64,000 nucleotides of DNA. Origin: Spinacia oleracea (Eukaryota; Streptophyta; Magnoliopsida; Caryophyllales; Amaranthaceae). The stretch is taken from contig NC_079488.1 of NCBI RefSeq assembly GCF_020520425.1, positions 10,827,747 through 10,891,746 of the forward strand. The letters run 5' to 3'. Position 1 is the first letter of the stretch, and each line of letters opens with the position of its first letter. The notes under the pieces are model-generated. The model saw only the letters and a program-made list of their open reading frames with translations. It had not been told where the DNA came from and did not search any database. This document shows, piece after piece, positions 10,659 to 21,806 of the stretch. The translations under genes and the position numbers were made by a program.

Positions 10659-13505
10659 CCTTATTATTTTCATAATCTAAATTGCATGAACATGGTTAAA
10701 TATTACAAATTTGCAAGAATTAAAAGGGGTGATTAATTTTCGTAATTGTTAATTAATTGCAAATTGCGTTTATTTAATTATACGTACGCAGTTTTTCGGC
10801 AGTTTCTTCATTACTCATCCGAATTGAGTGATTTTTGTGTCAATTCCGCATGTAAAAGGCATTCTAAAATTTTGACAAAAATAGTAATTTTCTGCCGAAC
10901 CCAGAATTCTCAAATTCGAAGCCTAACTATGACTTTTCGAAGGTTTTAGTTTTTCGAATGCAAAATCTCGTAAATTTAAGATGTTAAATTAAATATTTGC
11001 GATTCTTGTTGATAAATCTTGAATTTTTGATTGACCTACTGTATATGTTTAACAAGTTTGAATGCCTAGTCTTGTTAATTATGCAATCTAATTTGTAATT
11101 ATGATTAATTTGTTGAAAATTAGAATAATTTAGAATTAATTTGATTTTCATAATTAATTGTAATTTAATTAGAAACCTATGATTAAAAACCACCATAAAA
11201 ATTGTAAATTTACGATAAATTTTAAATTTTTATGACCTAGAATTGAATCCATATCAATCGGAAATCAATTGGATAATAAATTTTCGATTTTTTCGCCCTA
11301 AAATTATGAAATTAATATTATTTATTAATTTGTCATTAATTTTAAATATAAATTTTAAATTTTTATGCGATTCGTTCAAATAACTTGCACGCACGAAGCA
11401 ATGGACGCTTCGTGTTACCCTTAAGGGGTGTTGTATAATGCGGGCATGCGACGACGAGCAAGGGAGCTCGTCGCCCGTGCGGCACGAATGCAATGAGCAA
11501 GGGCGTAGTGCACGAGCACAAGGCAGCAGCCCTGCCTTGTGTCGTGTGCCACGAGCAATGAACGAATGGGCATGGGCGAAGGGCGAGCCAAGGCAGTCGC
11601 GTGTGGGCAGCAAGCGAGCTGCGCCACAACGCGCGCTGCCTCGCACAAGTGCGCGCAGCCTCGCGCGCAGCGAGCGCAAGCTCGCGTGCCACGAGCGCTG
11701 CGCCCAGCACTGCTCGCGCGCGCAGCGCGTGATGTCGCTCGCCCAGCGAGCGATGTCGCGCACCAGCGAGCGATGGCTCGCGCCAGCGAGCGATGGCTCG
11801 CGCGCGCAGCGCGCGATGTCGCTCGCCCAGCGAGCGATGTCGCGCCCCAGCGAGCGATGGCTCGCGCGCACAGCGAGCGAGCCAGCGCGCCCAGCGAGCG
11901 ATCTCGCGCGCGCGCACTGCGAGCGATAGCTCGCGTGCGATGGGGCGCTGTGCGGAGGCTTGAGATAGGACAGCAGCAGCTATGCGACGAGCGCATGGGC
12001 TGCGCGCACATGGCCAGCAATGGCTGTGTGCGTACGGCCCATGGGCGTGCAACGCGTAGGGTGTTTGCGTTACGATTAGATCGTTTTGAATGTTTAATTT
12101 GAAAATTTCAGTTTACGTAATTTTAATTAATTTTAAAATTAATAATTTGAATTAATTTCTTGGATTTTAATTTTGAATATTATAATTATAATAAATGGAA
12201 TTTATTCTAATTATTTTACTAAAATTAAAATCATGAATTAATTTAAATGCGACTGAAATTAAATTAAATTTTGGATTCAATTGTAAATTTATATGAGCTT
12301 TAAATTTTAATTAAATTTGTATGTTTCCGGTTAGACTAGAAATACAATTTTATGTTTAAAATTAGTAAAGCATATGAATTTATTGGTTTGAGTGGGAGCG
12401 CTTTTTAGTCATAAACTCTTGATTAGGTCTACAAATCCTTAAGGTTAAAACAACTCGATTAGAATTAATAAGGACTGAATAATTGGTAGATTATTGGTGC
12501 CCTTGATTAATTGCTGCAAATGTTTACGTGATGCATAATGTGTTTTACTAACCAGCTATGTGGGCCATTCATGATAATGAATGGGTGAATGGTATATATT
12601 GTATATGTACTGTTTTGCAGGTTATGAAGTGACTAGTATGGCCCAAATAGGATAGAAAATATGGTCTGCGTACCATTAATTTGAATGTAATTGGTCTAAA
12701 GCACCAAAGTTATTTTTCAATTCAAAATGGTCTGCGTACCATCAAATAGTTGTAATTAGTTATAGCTTATCCTATTTGAAGAAAATGGTGCCTCCCACGG
12801 AGATTTTCAAGACGGACTTTGAAGTCAAAGCTTCAAGATGAAGTCGGGCCATACTAGATCACAAATATCTTATGCATGTTTTAAGTTATTTATTGCTTTA
12901 AATATGTCTTAAATTGCATGAGATCAAAAGCTTGATTATGTTGCATGATTAAGGATTTTAGTTCACTTAAAATCTAACCAACATAGTAAGAGCCTTAAGT
13001 TCCAAACTTAAAAATTGAGTTAAAAGGTGCCATGCCAAAATATACACTTGCTTGGATATCCTTTACATCAATCTAGTAATAGTTTTCGCTCAGCGAGGTG
13101 TTACTTATTGGTCCTAAAGGGGCAAGGTACACAAATAATTGTGAGTACATGTTAGTTTTGGTGAAACTCAACGATATAAGTAAGGAGTCCTTTTATGTCG
13201 TGGCAAATTCGATAGGTTTACCTAATAAGTTCTTAGACGTACCTATCAACCAAGAATAGTTTCTAGACTATTAGCAAAAGGCTTTTGCTTACCTAAGATG
13301 TTCTAGGATTAAGTCGACAAACTGTGCTTAGTTCTTCAATGATTTTAGGATCTTGGAATCATTTTATTCACACCTGCCGGAACACATAACTTGAATAAAA
13401 TGCTTAATAAACGCTGAATTATGCATGTATGCTAGAATTTAAGTTTATTAAGAGAAACTGTGAATGGTTATTTATTTGTTTATTCTTTTCAATTGTAGTT
13501 TTAAT
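10659..13505 (+). other. Element B long 5' leader
   Basis: About 2.85 kb between primer-binding site and gag, without a credible protein gene. Three parts: AT-rich (to about 11370), GC-rich with short palindromic repeats (about 11430-12060), and AT-rich again. The motif ATGGTCTGCGTACCAT occurs at 12661-12676 and 12727-12742. A polypyrimidine stretch and TTGTAG lie just before the gag ATG, which is a plausible splice acceptor. Confidence 0.8.
11700..11950. repeat. GC-rich palindromic minisatellite in element B leader
   Basis: Repeated units such as GCGAGCGATGGCTCGC, itself a 16 bp inverted repeat around GATG, alternate with CAGCGAGCGATGTCGC and CGCGCGCAGCGCGCG. Long frames exist on both strands (Ala/Arg/Ser-rich) because stop codons are rare in this composition, so they are not called as genes. 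The matching array in element C has more units. Confidence 0.85.
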
Positions 13506-16500
13506 ATGGCAAACAACAATCAAAACATCATCATGGGTTCTGAGCTTATGGTCAAGCTGAACCTGGCAAATTTTCTTGAATGGGAAGCTAAGCTAGTTGA
13601 AATAGTCAAACTCAATGGACTTGAGTATGTACTATCCCATCCCATGCCAAGCTACTATGCCAGAGACATGACCCCTGAGAGATTATACGCCTGGGATGCG
13701 GATCTCAAAAAGGTTATGAGTCTCATGCTGAACAATATCCCTGATGATTGGGCTAAAAGGTTTGTAGCCTATGAACCTTTTACGCTCATCAAGAATCTGA
13801 GGGATATCTGTCGTGGAAGTACGGAGGACAGGGACCTGAACGTCCATGAGTTGATTGAATCAATGTCTGGTCTAAAGGTTAGTTCTCCCAACAGGTGTTA
13901 TAGGATGGAGGTCCAAGAAACACATGTTCAGCTCCTTCGCACTAAACAGAGGGTAGGCGTCCCACTGAGGTTCCATGTGGATCTTATGTGTTCATATTTT
14001 GATCGCCTAAGTCTACTAGGAACACCAATAAGCGAAAGGATGGCAGTCTCTGTCTTGCTCAATTCACTACTCAGTGGGTTTGGTCGCTTCAAGCAACAAT
14101 ACCTAAGTGAACCAAGAGAAGAAACAGTTGCAGAATTTATTCACCTTGTCAGAAAGGCTGAAATAGTACTGGACTGTGAAGCCAAAGATTTACTCAAGGC
14201 TAGAAAGAGACCATTCAAGAAAGGTGGAAAGTCCAAGGGCAATGCTAAATCAAAGCAGGACAAGTCCACATCAAGCTGTCTTTATTGTGATGGAATAGGC
14301 CATTACAAAAGAGAATGTCCAAAGCTAAAGGAAGATCAGAAGAACGGAACAGTCGTTCCATCTTCAGGTATTTTCGTTATAGACTGTATACTTGCTAATT
14401 CAACTTCTTGGGTATTAGATACAGGTTGTGGCTCACACTTATGTTCCAATCCACAGGGACTAAGAAGAAGTAGAAAGTTAAGCAAGGGAGAAGTCGACCT
14501 ACGAGTGGGAAATGGAGCACGGATTGCTGCATTAGCCGTAGGAACTTACTATTTGTCGTTGCCCTCCGGGCTAGTTTTGGAACTGGAAGAATGTTTCCAT
14601 GTTCCAAGTCTTACTAAAAACATCATTTCAGTTTCTTGCTTAGATGCTAAGGGATTTTCCTTTATAATAAAAGACAATAGTTGTTCGTTTTATTTTAAAG
14701 AGATGTTTTATGGATCTGCTAGATTAGTCAATGGACTTTATTTATTAGATCACGACAAACAAGTATATAACATAAATACCAAAAAGGCCAAAAAGGATGA
14801 TTCAGATCTCACCTATCTGTGGCATTGTCGATTAGGCCATATAAACTTGAAACGCTTAGAAAGACTTCAAAGGGAAGGAATTCTAGAACCATTTGACTTA
14901 GAGGATTATGGTAAATGCGAATCATGTTTACTTGGCAAAATGACAAAGCAACCTTTCTCTAAAGTCGGAGAAAGAGCAAATGAACTATTGGGTTTAATCC
15001 ATACAGATGTATGTGGACCAATGAGTACAAATGCTAGAGGTGGTTTCAACTACTTTATCACTTTCACTGATGACTTCAGTAGGTATGGTTATGTCTACCT
15101 AATGAAGCATAAGTCTGAATCCTTTGACAAATTCAAGGAATTTCAGAGTGAAGTAGAGAATCAATTAGGCAAGAAGATCAAGGCACTGCGGTCTGATAGA
15201 GGCGGTGAATATCTGAGCTATGAATTTGATGACCATCTGAAAGAATGTGGAATTCTATCAGAATTGACTCCTCCTGGAACACCACAATGGAACGGTGTGT
15301 CAGAACGGAGGAACAGAACCTTGCTAGACATGGTCAGGTCAATTATGGGTCAGGCCGAACTTCCATTAGAATTTTGGGGACATGCACTAAATACAGCTGC
15401 ACTCACTATAAATAGAGCTCCGTCTAAAGCTGTCGAAAAGACTCCATACGAATTATGGTTTGGAAAACCTCCAAATGTGTCTTTTCTTAAGATTTGGGGA
15501 TGTGAAGTATACGTCAAACGATTAATTTCAGACAAACTTCATCCAAAATCTGACAAATGTATCCTTGTGGGCTATCCAAAGGAAACAAAGGGGTATTACT
15601 TCTACAATACATCTGAGAACAAAGTGTTTGTTGCTCGAGATGGTGTCTTTTTGGAGAAGGATCACATTTCCAAAATGACAAGTGGGAGAAAAGTAGACCT
15701 CGAAGAAATTCGAGTCGAACAACAAACTCTAGAGAATGCTCAAGATGACATTCAGGATGAAACTCAGAGATCTTTAGAAGAATCTGGTGAGAATCATGGT
15801 CAATCTAGAAATGTTACCCCGCGTAGATCGCAAAGATATAGATCTCAACCGGAAAGGTACTTAGGTATTTTGACGAACGAGAGCTATGAAGTTCTATTAC
15901 TTGAAAGTGATGAACCTGCGACTTACAAGCAAGCTATGACGAGCCCTAGCTCCAAGCAATGGCAAGAAGCCATGCAATCTGAATTAGACTCCATGTCTGA
16001 AAACCAAGTATGGGATTTGGTCGATTTGCCAGATGGCTACCAAGCCATTGGAAGCAAATGGGTTTTCAAACTGAAAAAGGACAAGGATGGGAAACTTGAA
16101 GTTTTCAAAGCTAGATTGGTTGAAAAAGGTTACAGGCAAGTCCACGGTGTGGATTACGATGAAACCTTTTCACCAGTTGCAATGCTAAAGTCTATTCGAA
16201 TAATGTTAGCAATCGCTGCATATTACGATTACGAAATATGGCAGATGGATGTCAAAACTGCTTTCTTAAACGGCGTTTTAACAGAAACTGTGTTTATGAC
16301 ACAGCCTGAAGGTTTTGAGGATCCAAAGAATGCTAAAAAGGTATGCAAGCTAAAGAAGTCAATCTACGGATTGAAGCAGGCATCCAGGAGCTGGAATATA
16401 CGTTTTGATGAAGCAGTCAGTGACTTTGGTTTCATCAAGAACGCAGACGAATCTTGTGTATACAAGAAGGTCAGTGGGAGCAAAATTGCTTTCCTAGTAT

Positions 16501-17492
16501 TATATGTCGACGACATATTGCTTATCAGAAATGACATTCCTATGTTGAACTCTGTCAAGATTTGGCTTGGGAAATGTTTTTCGATGAAGGATCTAGGAGA
16601 AGCACAGTACATATTGGGCATCAAGATTTACAGAGATAGATCTAAAAAGATGATTGGACTTAGTCAAAGCACTTATATCAATAAGGTGCTTGATAGGTTC
16701 AAGATGGCGGACTCCAAGCGAGGCTACCTACCCATGTCTCATGGAATGACTCTAAGCAAGACTCAGTGCCCAAAAACACTTGATGAGCGTAGACGAATGA
16801 GTGGGATTCCATATGCATCATTGATTGGTTCAATAATGTATGCTATGATATGTACACGCCCGGATGTTGCGTACGCACTCAGTGCTACGAGCAGATACCA
16901 GTCAGACCCAGGAGAGGCGCATTGGACTGCTGCCAAGAACATTCTGAAGTACCTGAAAAGGCACAAAGATGACTTCCTGGTCTATGGTGGAGATGATGAA
17001 TTAATTGTTAAAGGCTATACGGACGCAAGTTTCCAAACCGACAAAGATGATTTCAGATCACAGTCTGGGTTTGTCTTCTGCCTCAACGGAGGAGCAGTAA
17101 GCTGGAAAAGTGCTAAGCAAAGCACCATTGCGGATTCTACAACTGAAGCGGAGTACATTGCTGCACATGAAGCAGCAAAGGAAGCTATATGGCTAAGGAA
17201 GTTCATAGGAGAACTTGGTGTAGTCCCCTCCATTAAAGGACCAATAGCCCTGTATTGTGATAATAACGGAGCTATTGCACAGGCAAAAGAGCCTAGACAC
17301 CACCAGAGAGTCAAGCATGTACTTCGTAGATTTCACCTTCTACGAGAGTTCGTTGAAAGAAAAGAAGTCGAGATAAGCAAAATTGGAACTGATGACAACA
17401 TATCAGATCCATTAACTAAACCTCTGCCGCAAGCGAAGCACAACTCGCACACTGCAGCTATGGGAATCAAGCATATTGGAGAATGGCTTTGA
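13506..17492 (+). CDS. Copia gag-pol polyprotein of element B (1328 aa)
   Basis: This single frame encodes capsid, protease, integrase, reverse transcriptase and RNase H for retrotransposition. In order: gag; zinc knuckle near residues 258-271 (CLYCDGIGHYKREC); protease LDTG (D305); GAG-pre-integrase with HCRLGH and CESC; integrase D501, D564, E600 (35 residues between the last two); reverse transcriptase with YVDD at 1000-1003; RNase H (GYTDASF, D1173; TEAEY). The frame is open 14 codons upstream, but the ATG at 13506 starts the usual MANNNQN and follows a possible splice acceptor. Compared with element C it has E instead of A at 873 (RLV-KGY) and R instead of G at 1008 (LLI-ND), both at conserved reverse-transcriptase positions, so activity may be reduced. 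There are no stops or frameshifts. Confidence 0.95.
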   Translation: MANNNQNIIMGSELMVKLNLANFLEWEAKLVEIVKLNGLEYVLSHPMPSYYARDMTPERLYAWDADLKKVMSLMLNNIPDDWAKRFVAYEPFTLIKNLRDICRGSTEDRDLNVHELIESMSGLKVSSPNRCYRMEVQETHVQLLRTKQRVGVPLRFHVDLMCSYFDRLSLLGTPISERMAVSVLLNSLLSGFGRFKQQYLSEPREETVAEFIHLVRKAEIVLDCEAKDLLKARKRPFKKGGKSKGNAKSKQDKSTSSCLYCDGIGHYKRECPKLKEDQKNGTVVPSSGIFVIDCILANSTSWVLDTGCGSHLCSNPQGLRRSRKLSKGEVDLRVGNGARIAALAVGTYYLSLPSGLVLELEECFHVPSLTKNIISVSCLDAKGFSFIIKDNSCSFYFKEMFYGSARLVNGLYLLDHDKQVYNINTKKAKKDDSDLTYLWHCRLGHINLKRLERLQREGILEPFDLEDYGKCESCLLGKMTKQPFSKVGERANELLGLIHTDVCGPMSTNARGGFNYFITFTDDFSRYGYVYLMKHKSESFDKFKEFQSEVENQLGKKIKALRSDRGGEYLSYEFDDHLKECGILSELTPPGTPQWNGVSERRNRTLLDMVRSIMGQAELPLEFWGHALNTAALTINRAPSKAVEKTPYELWFGKPPNVSFLKIWGCEVYVKRLISDKLHPKSDKCILVGYPKETKGYYFYNTSENKVFVARDGVFLEKDHISKMTSGRKVDLEEIRVEQQTLENAQDDIQDETQRSLEESGENHGQSRNVTPRRSQRYRSQPERYLGILTNESYEVLLLESDEPATYKQAMTSPSSKQWQEAMQSELDSMSENQVWDLVDLPDGYQAIGSKWVFKLKKDKDGKLEVFKARLVEKGYRQVHGVDYDETFSPVAMLKSIRIMLAIAAYYDYEIWQMDVKTAFLNGVLTETVFMTQPEGFEDPKNAKKVCKLKKSIYGLKQASRSWNIRFDEAVSDFGFIKNADESCVYKKVSGSKIAFLVLYVDDILLIRNDIPMLNSVKIWLGKCFSMKDLGEAQYILGIKIYRDRSKKMIGLSQSTYINKVLDRFKMADSKRGYLPMSHGMTLSKTQCPKTLDERRRMSGIPYASLIGSIMYAMICTRPDVAYALSATSRYQSDPGEAHWTAAKNILKYLKRHKDDFLVYGGDDELIVKGYTDASFQTDKDDFRSQSGFVFCLNGGAVSWKSAKQSTIADSTTEAEYIAAHEAAKEAIWLRKFIGELGVVPSIKGPIALYCDNNGAIAQAKEPRHHQRVKHVLRRFHLLREFVERKEVEISKIGTDDNISDPLTKPLPQAKHNSHTAAMGIKHIGEWL

Positions 17493-18340
17493 TGTCTCTG
17501 TTTAATGTTTTAAAGTTTTAGAGTTTAAATCTTTGTAAAACATTATTGGTTAATCATTCACAATAAATGAAAGGAATTCATTTTTCCATTTAATTTGTGG
17601 TTTATTAAATGATGAGTCCCTTCAACTTGACGATATATTCAAGATAGACTGTCAGGACCAGTCCTGTGACTAAGAAATGTCTATCAAGTGAACTTGAATG
17701 TCAAAGGTTGAAAATGGTCCCTAATCGGAGTTTTCTATAAAATTGGACGCATAGAAAACGTTAGACGATTAGAATGCAAGATGACTAGTAGTTCTGTTTC
17801 TTGAACTATGTGGACATGGCAATGTCATAATCATTTGCATAGATACTTACTTTGGGAAGACTAGTATCGGACAAGACCTATGAAACTTTACTGTAAGAGA
17901 TGAAAGTCTGTCATAAGTAAATTTCATTAAATTATTAGACACTAAATCCTCAATACCTGAGTGATTTGAGATTACTTGTTTGAGAACTGGTTGCTTTGAC
18001 GTTGACCAACCGTCGCACCGTAAAAGGAGGCTATAAAGGCAACGCTCAGGTAATCACCTATCAAACGAAGTCTAATCTCAAGATCGCAAGATTGGGATTG
18101 TCCTCCCATAAATCGGGAAGAGATGCTTAAAAGTTGTACAAGGCCACTCGGAGAGCTAGAAACTGTGAAATGCATGGCCGTGCTCGGATGAATCATAGGC
18201 TATGATTATCTGTTTATTTGATCAGTTGAACTCTGAAACCGAGGAACACCTCTGGACATAATAAGGATGACAACTCTTACCTTATGTTCAAGAGCAAGCA
18301 TCGAGCGACAAAGGAATTAGGAAATGCACACTTGTCCCTA
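17493..18340 (+). other. Element B 3' non-coding region
   Basis: About 850 bp between the gag-pol stop and the polypurine tract, with no ORF of note. The matching region of element C (41738-42585) is almost identical, so it is a regular part of this family. Confidence 0.8.
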
Positions 18341-18356
18341 AGGACAAGTGGGAGAC
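18341..18356 (+). other. Element B polypurine tract
   Basis: AGGACAAGTGGGAGAC, ending directly at the TG of the 3' LTR; the expected plus-strand priming site. Confidence 0.8.
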
Positions 18357-19741
18357 TGAAGGAAATAATGCCCTTGGTCCAAGTATGCATTCTATGTTAA
18401 GTCTAATAAATGCGGTTCAGTATTAATTAACAAGTTAATAATTCAGTGAGATCAAGTGAGCTGAATGCCTAGCTAGAGGCCGCTTCAGTTCAAGTGGAAT
18501 TAATGATATTAATCCACAGCTTACTCTTGACTGAACCCGTAGGGTCACACAAATAGTACGTAAACGGATCAAGTATTTAATGGCATTAAATACTCCATCT
18601 ATGAATATTCGGAACCGACGGATCTTGGTTTCAGTGGGAGCTAAGATCGTCACAGGCAAGAAATGAATACTCCGGAAACGATGATATTGCCGGAAACGGA
18701 AATATGGATCGTATCGGAAATATGAATATTATCCAAGTCGTAGATGTTGCCGGAAACGGAAACATGGTACGTATCGGAAAATATTATTGGAAATGGAAAT
18801 ATTACCAGAATCGGAAATATTACCGGAAACGGAAATATTGTCAGAATCGGAAATATTGCCGGAATCGGAAAATAATTCCGGAAACGGAAATATTAAATAT
18901 TTGTTCGAAACGGAAATTAATTCCGGAATCGGAAATGTTAAATATTGTTCGTATCGGAAATAGATTCCGGAAATGGAAATTTAATCGGAAGCGTATCGTA
19001 CGAATTAGCATCGGACGAGGCTTGCCGGACGAAGGCCCAGCACGAAGCCGGGGCCATCGCCCAGCAAGCATGCGCGCCACAAAGCCCAGCCAAGGCAGCG
19101 GCCAGGCCTACCGCAAGGCAGGCCCAGCGCGCGCCAAGAGGCCGCGGCTGCGTGGGCCGTGCTACGCGGGCTGCTGCTCGCACGCGCATGGGCAGCCCTT
19201 GTGGCTGCCGTGTGTGTGTGAGTTTGTGCTCATGCGTGATTCCTGAATCTGCAAGAGTCAGTGTATGATTAAATGTCTATTCCTAATTGGATAAATTAAT
19301 TAAATAGAATTCATGTAGGATTCTAATTCCAATTAATTCGCATCCTACTAGGATTACGATTCCTTTTCCATAACTCTATAAATAAAGGCCTAGGGGTCAT
19401 AATTTATACATAAGTTTCAAAGTATTCAAAAGTGAGTTTTTTGAGAGAAAATTAAAACACATCTTGCTCATAAAAGTGCCGAATTTTCTAGTACCTTAAG
19501 GGCGATTCTAGTTGGTCAATCTTAAGGCGGATCCGGACGTGCTGTGGACTATCTACGGAGGGACGACACTTGGAGTCCTAAAAGACTTGTTCTTGTTCGG
19601 TTCGGGCGCAGCTAGGGAAGGCACGCAACAAAGAGTATGCATCTAATTATGCTATATGATTATGTGTAAATAATATGTTTCCTGGGTTAATGGTTGTTTC
19701 CGCATGATCTATGTAAATGTCATATGTATCATAACCTAACA
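18357..19741 (+). repeat. Element B 3' LTR (1385 bp)
   Basis: Same start, end and internal blocks as the 5' LTR, with about two differences seen by eye. Followed by target duplication GCAAG. Confidence 0.95.
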
Positions 19742-21160
19742 GCAAGCGTGCTGCACCACAGCGCGCACTGCCTCGCGCAAGCGTGCGGAGCCTCGCGCGC
19801 AGCAAGCGCAAGCTCGCGTGCCACGAGTGCTACGCCCAGCATCGATCGCTCGCGCGCAACGAGCGCTATTGTGCGTGCGACGAGCGCTGCGCCCAGCGAT
19901 GGCGTGCAGCGTGCTTGTTGCGACGTGCGACGAGCGCTGCGCCCAGCGATGGCAAGCAGCTTGCTTGTTGCGACGTGCGACGAGCGCTGCGCCCAGCGAT
20001 GGGCTGCGGCAGCATGCTCGTGCGTCGAGCGCTGGCGCGCGCAGCGAGCACCAGCTCGCGTGATGCCTTGCGATGGTGAGCAGCAGCGATGCGACGCAGC
20101 GCATGGGCTGCGCGCACATGGCCAGCGATGGCTGTGTGCGTGTGGCCCATGGGCGTGCGTTGCGTGGGATTGTTGCGTTGCGATTAGATCGTTTTGAAAT
20201 TCTAATTTGAAATTTTCAGTTTACGTAATTTTAATTAATTTTAAAATTAATAATTTAAATTAATTTCTTGGATTTTAATTTTGAATATTGTAATTATAAT
20301 AAATTTTATTTATTCTAATTATTTTACTAAAATTAAAATCATGAATTAATTTAAATACGACGGAAATTAAATTAAACTTTTTGGATTCAATTATAAATTT
20401 ATATGAGCTTTAAATTTTAATTAAATTTGTATGTTTCCGGTTAGACTAGAAATACATTTTTATGTTTAAAATTAGTAAAGCATATGAATTTATTGGTTTA
20501 AGTGGGAACCCTTTTAGTCATAAACTCTTGATTAGGTCTACAAATCCTTAAGGTTAAAACAACTTGATTAGAATTAATAAGGACTGAATAATTTGTAGAT
20601 TATTGGTGCCCTTGATTAATTGCTGCAAATGTTTATGTGATGCATAATGTGTTTTACTAACCATCTATGTGGGCCATTCATGATAATGAATGGGTGAATG
20701 GTATATATTGTATATGTACTGTTTTGCAGGTTATGAAGTGACTAGTATGGCCCAAATAGGATAGAAAATATGGTCTGCGTACCATTAATTTGAATGTAAT
20801 TGGTCTAAAGTACCAAAATTGTTTTTCAATTCAAATATGGTCTGCGTACCATCAAATAGTTGTAATTAGTTTTAATTATAGCTTATCCTATTTGAAGAAA
20901 ATGGTGTCTCCCACGGAGATTTTCGAGACGGACTTTGAAGTTGAAGCTTCAAGATGAAGTCGGGCCATACTAGATCACATTTATCTTATGCATGATTTAA
21001 GTTATTTATTGCTTTAAATATGTCTTAATTATGCATGAGATTGTGGCTTGATTATGTTGCATGATTAAGGATTTTAGTTCACTTAAAATCTAACCAATAT
21101 AGTAAGAGCCTTAAGTTCCAAACTTAAAAATTGAGTTAAAAGGTGCCATGCCAAAATATA
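19742..21160 (+). other. Element A leader, second part
   Basis: Continues the element A leader after element B. It starts GC-rich (to about 20170), then is AT-rich and closely parallel to 12080-13045 of B, including the paired TGGTCTGCGTACCAT motifs. It stops at CAAAATATA (21152-21160), the target duplication of MULE E, and resumes after 24761. Confidence 0.8.
19875..20010. repeat. GC-rich tandem repeat in element A leader, about 60 bp unit
   Basis: The unit containing GTGCGACGAGCGCTGCGCCC and AGCGATGG occurs near 19876, 19925 and 19974; the last two copies are nearly identical and sit at the same leader position as the different 16 bp-based array of B and C. This leader segment appears prone to repeat turnover. 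Confidence 0.75.
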
Positions 21161-21251
21161 GGGAAGTGATAAATCCAAGGAACAAAAGTATTGAGCCAAG
21201 GAAAACATCAAATTACATATTTGTCCCTTTTTCCTAACTATACACGCGCTG
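21161..21251 (+). repeat. MULE E left TIR (91 bp)
   Basis: Matches the reverse complement of 24662-24752 except about two positions, ending at CACGCGCTG on this side. Confidence 0.93.
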
Positions 21252-21806
21252 TACTTGCTTCCCCAAATTGCACTTCGTCTTGTTTTGTATAGAAAGCAAA
21301 TATTTATTATTCTAGCTTTTTTTATATTTCCCATAAAGCTTAGATACTAATGATAATTAAATTATTATCCTATTCAACTTGACTTTTCAAATTTTCCATA
21401 AACCCTAGCAAAGTATTTTCTCTCAAAAAAAATTACGTTGGTGTCTGACATAATTCTTGGGACTTCATATTAACAAGGTATGATCTCCACTACACTAATT
21501 ACATACTCAATTATTCAACTGTACTTTTTTTCTGAAAAATATATGGGTAATTGAATACGTATATTTGTGGACGTTATAGAAAACTTCTTTGATCCGTCTA
21601 TATTGTACTGGTCTAATTAACGATCGAGTGAATTCACATAAATGTAATCCATTTAGATTTTTTTTTAGGTAAACCCATTAAATTACTTTTAAAATTAGAT
21701 CCGTGTAGTTTTTTTTCAAAAATATGTTCAATTTTGTTAATTGTTTAAGTTTGGCATTATTGGTAAAATTATTCAACCGAAAATTTATGTGACATGTAGG
21801 TCAAAG

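Larger units (their letters stand above)
9259..19741 (+). mobile_element. Copia element B: full-length Ty1/copia retrotransposon inside element A
   Basis: 10,483 bp. LTRs are 9259-10643 and 18357-19741 (1385 bp each); I noticed two differences between them (A/G in the GGAACC-ACGG region, T/C near GAAGC-GGGG). GCAAG at 9254-9258 and 19742-19746 is the target duplication. It carries a primer-binding site at 10645, a 2.9 kb leader, one gag-pol frame (13506-17492), about 860 bp of 3' non-coding DNA and a polypurine tract before the 3' LTR. The insertion point is within the GC-rich leader of element A. It is structurally complete, but two substitutions lie in conserved reverse-transcriptase motifs. 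Confidence 0.95.

Noticed and set aside
11254-12102. Ala/Arg/Ser-rich frames of 160-260 codons on both strands in the copia leader (also 35382-36311 and 19694-20197)
   Set aside because: Open on five or more frames at once because the GC-rich palindromic repeats lack stop codons; no domain or codon signal.
14395-17314. Minus-strand frames under the gag-pol genes of B and C
   Set aside because: Shadows of the real polyprotein frame, identical in both copies and without recognisable domains.
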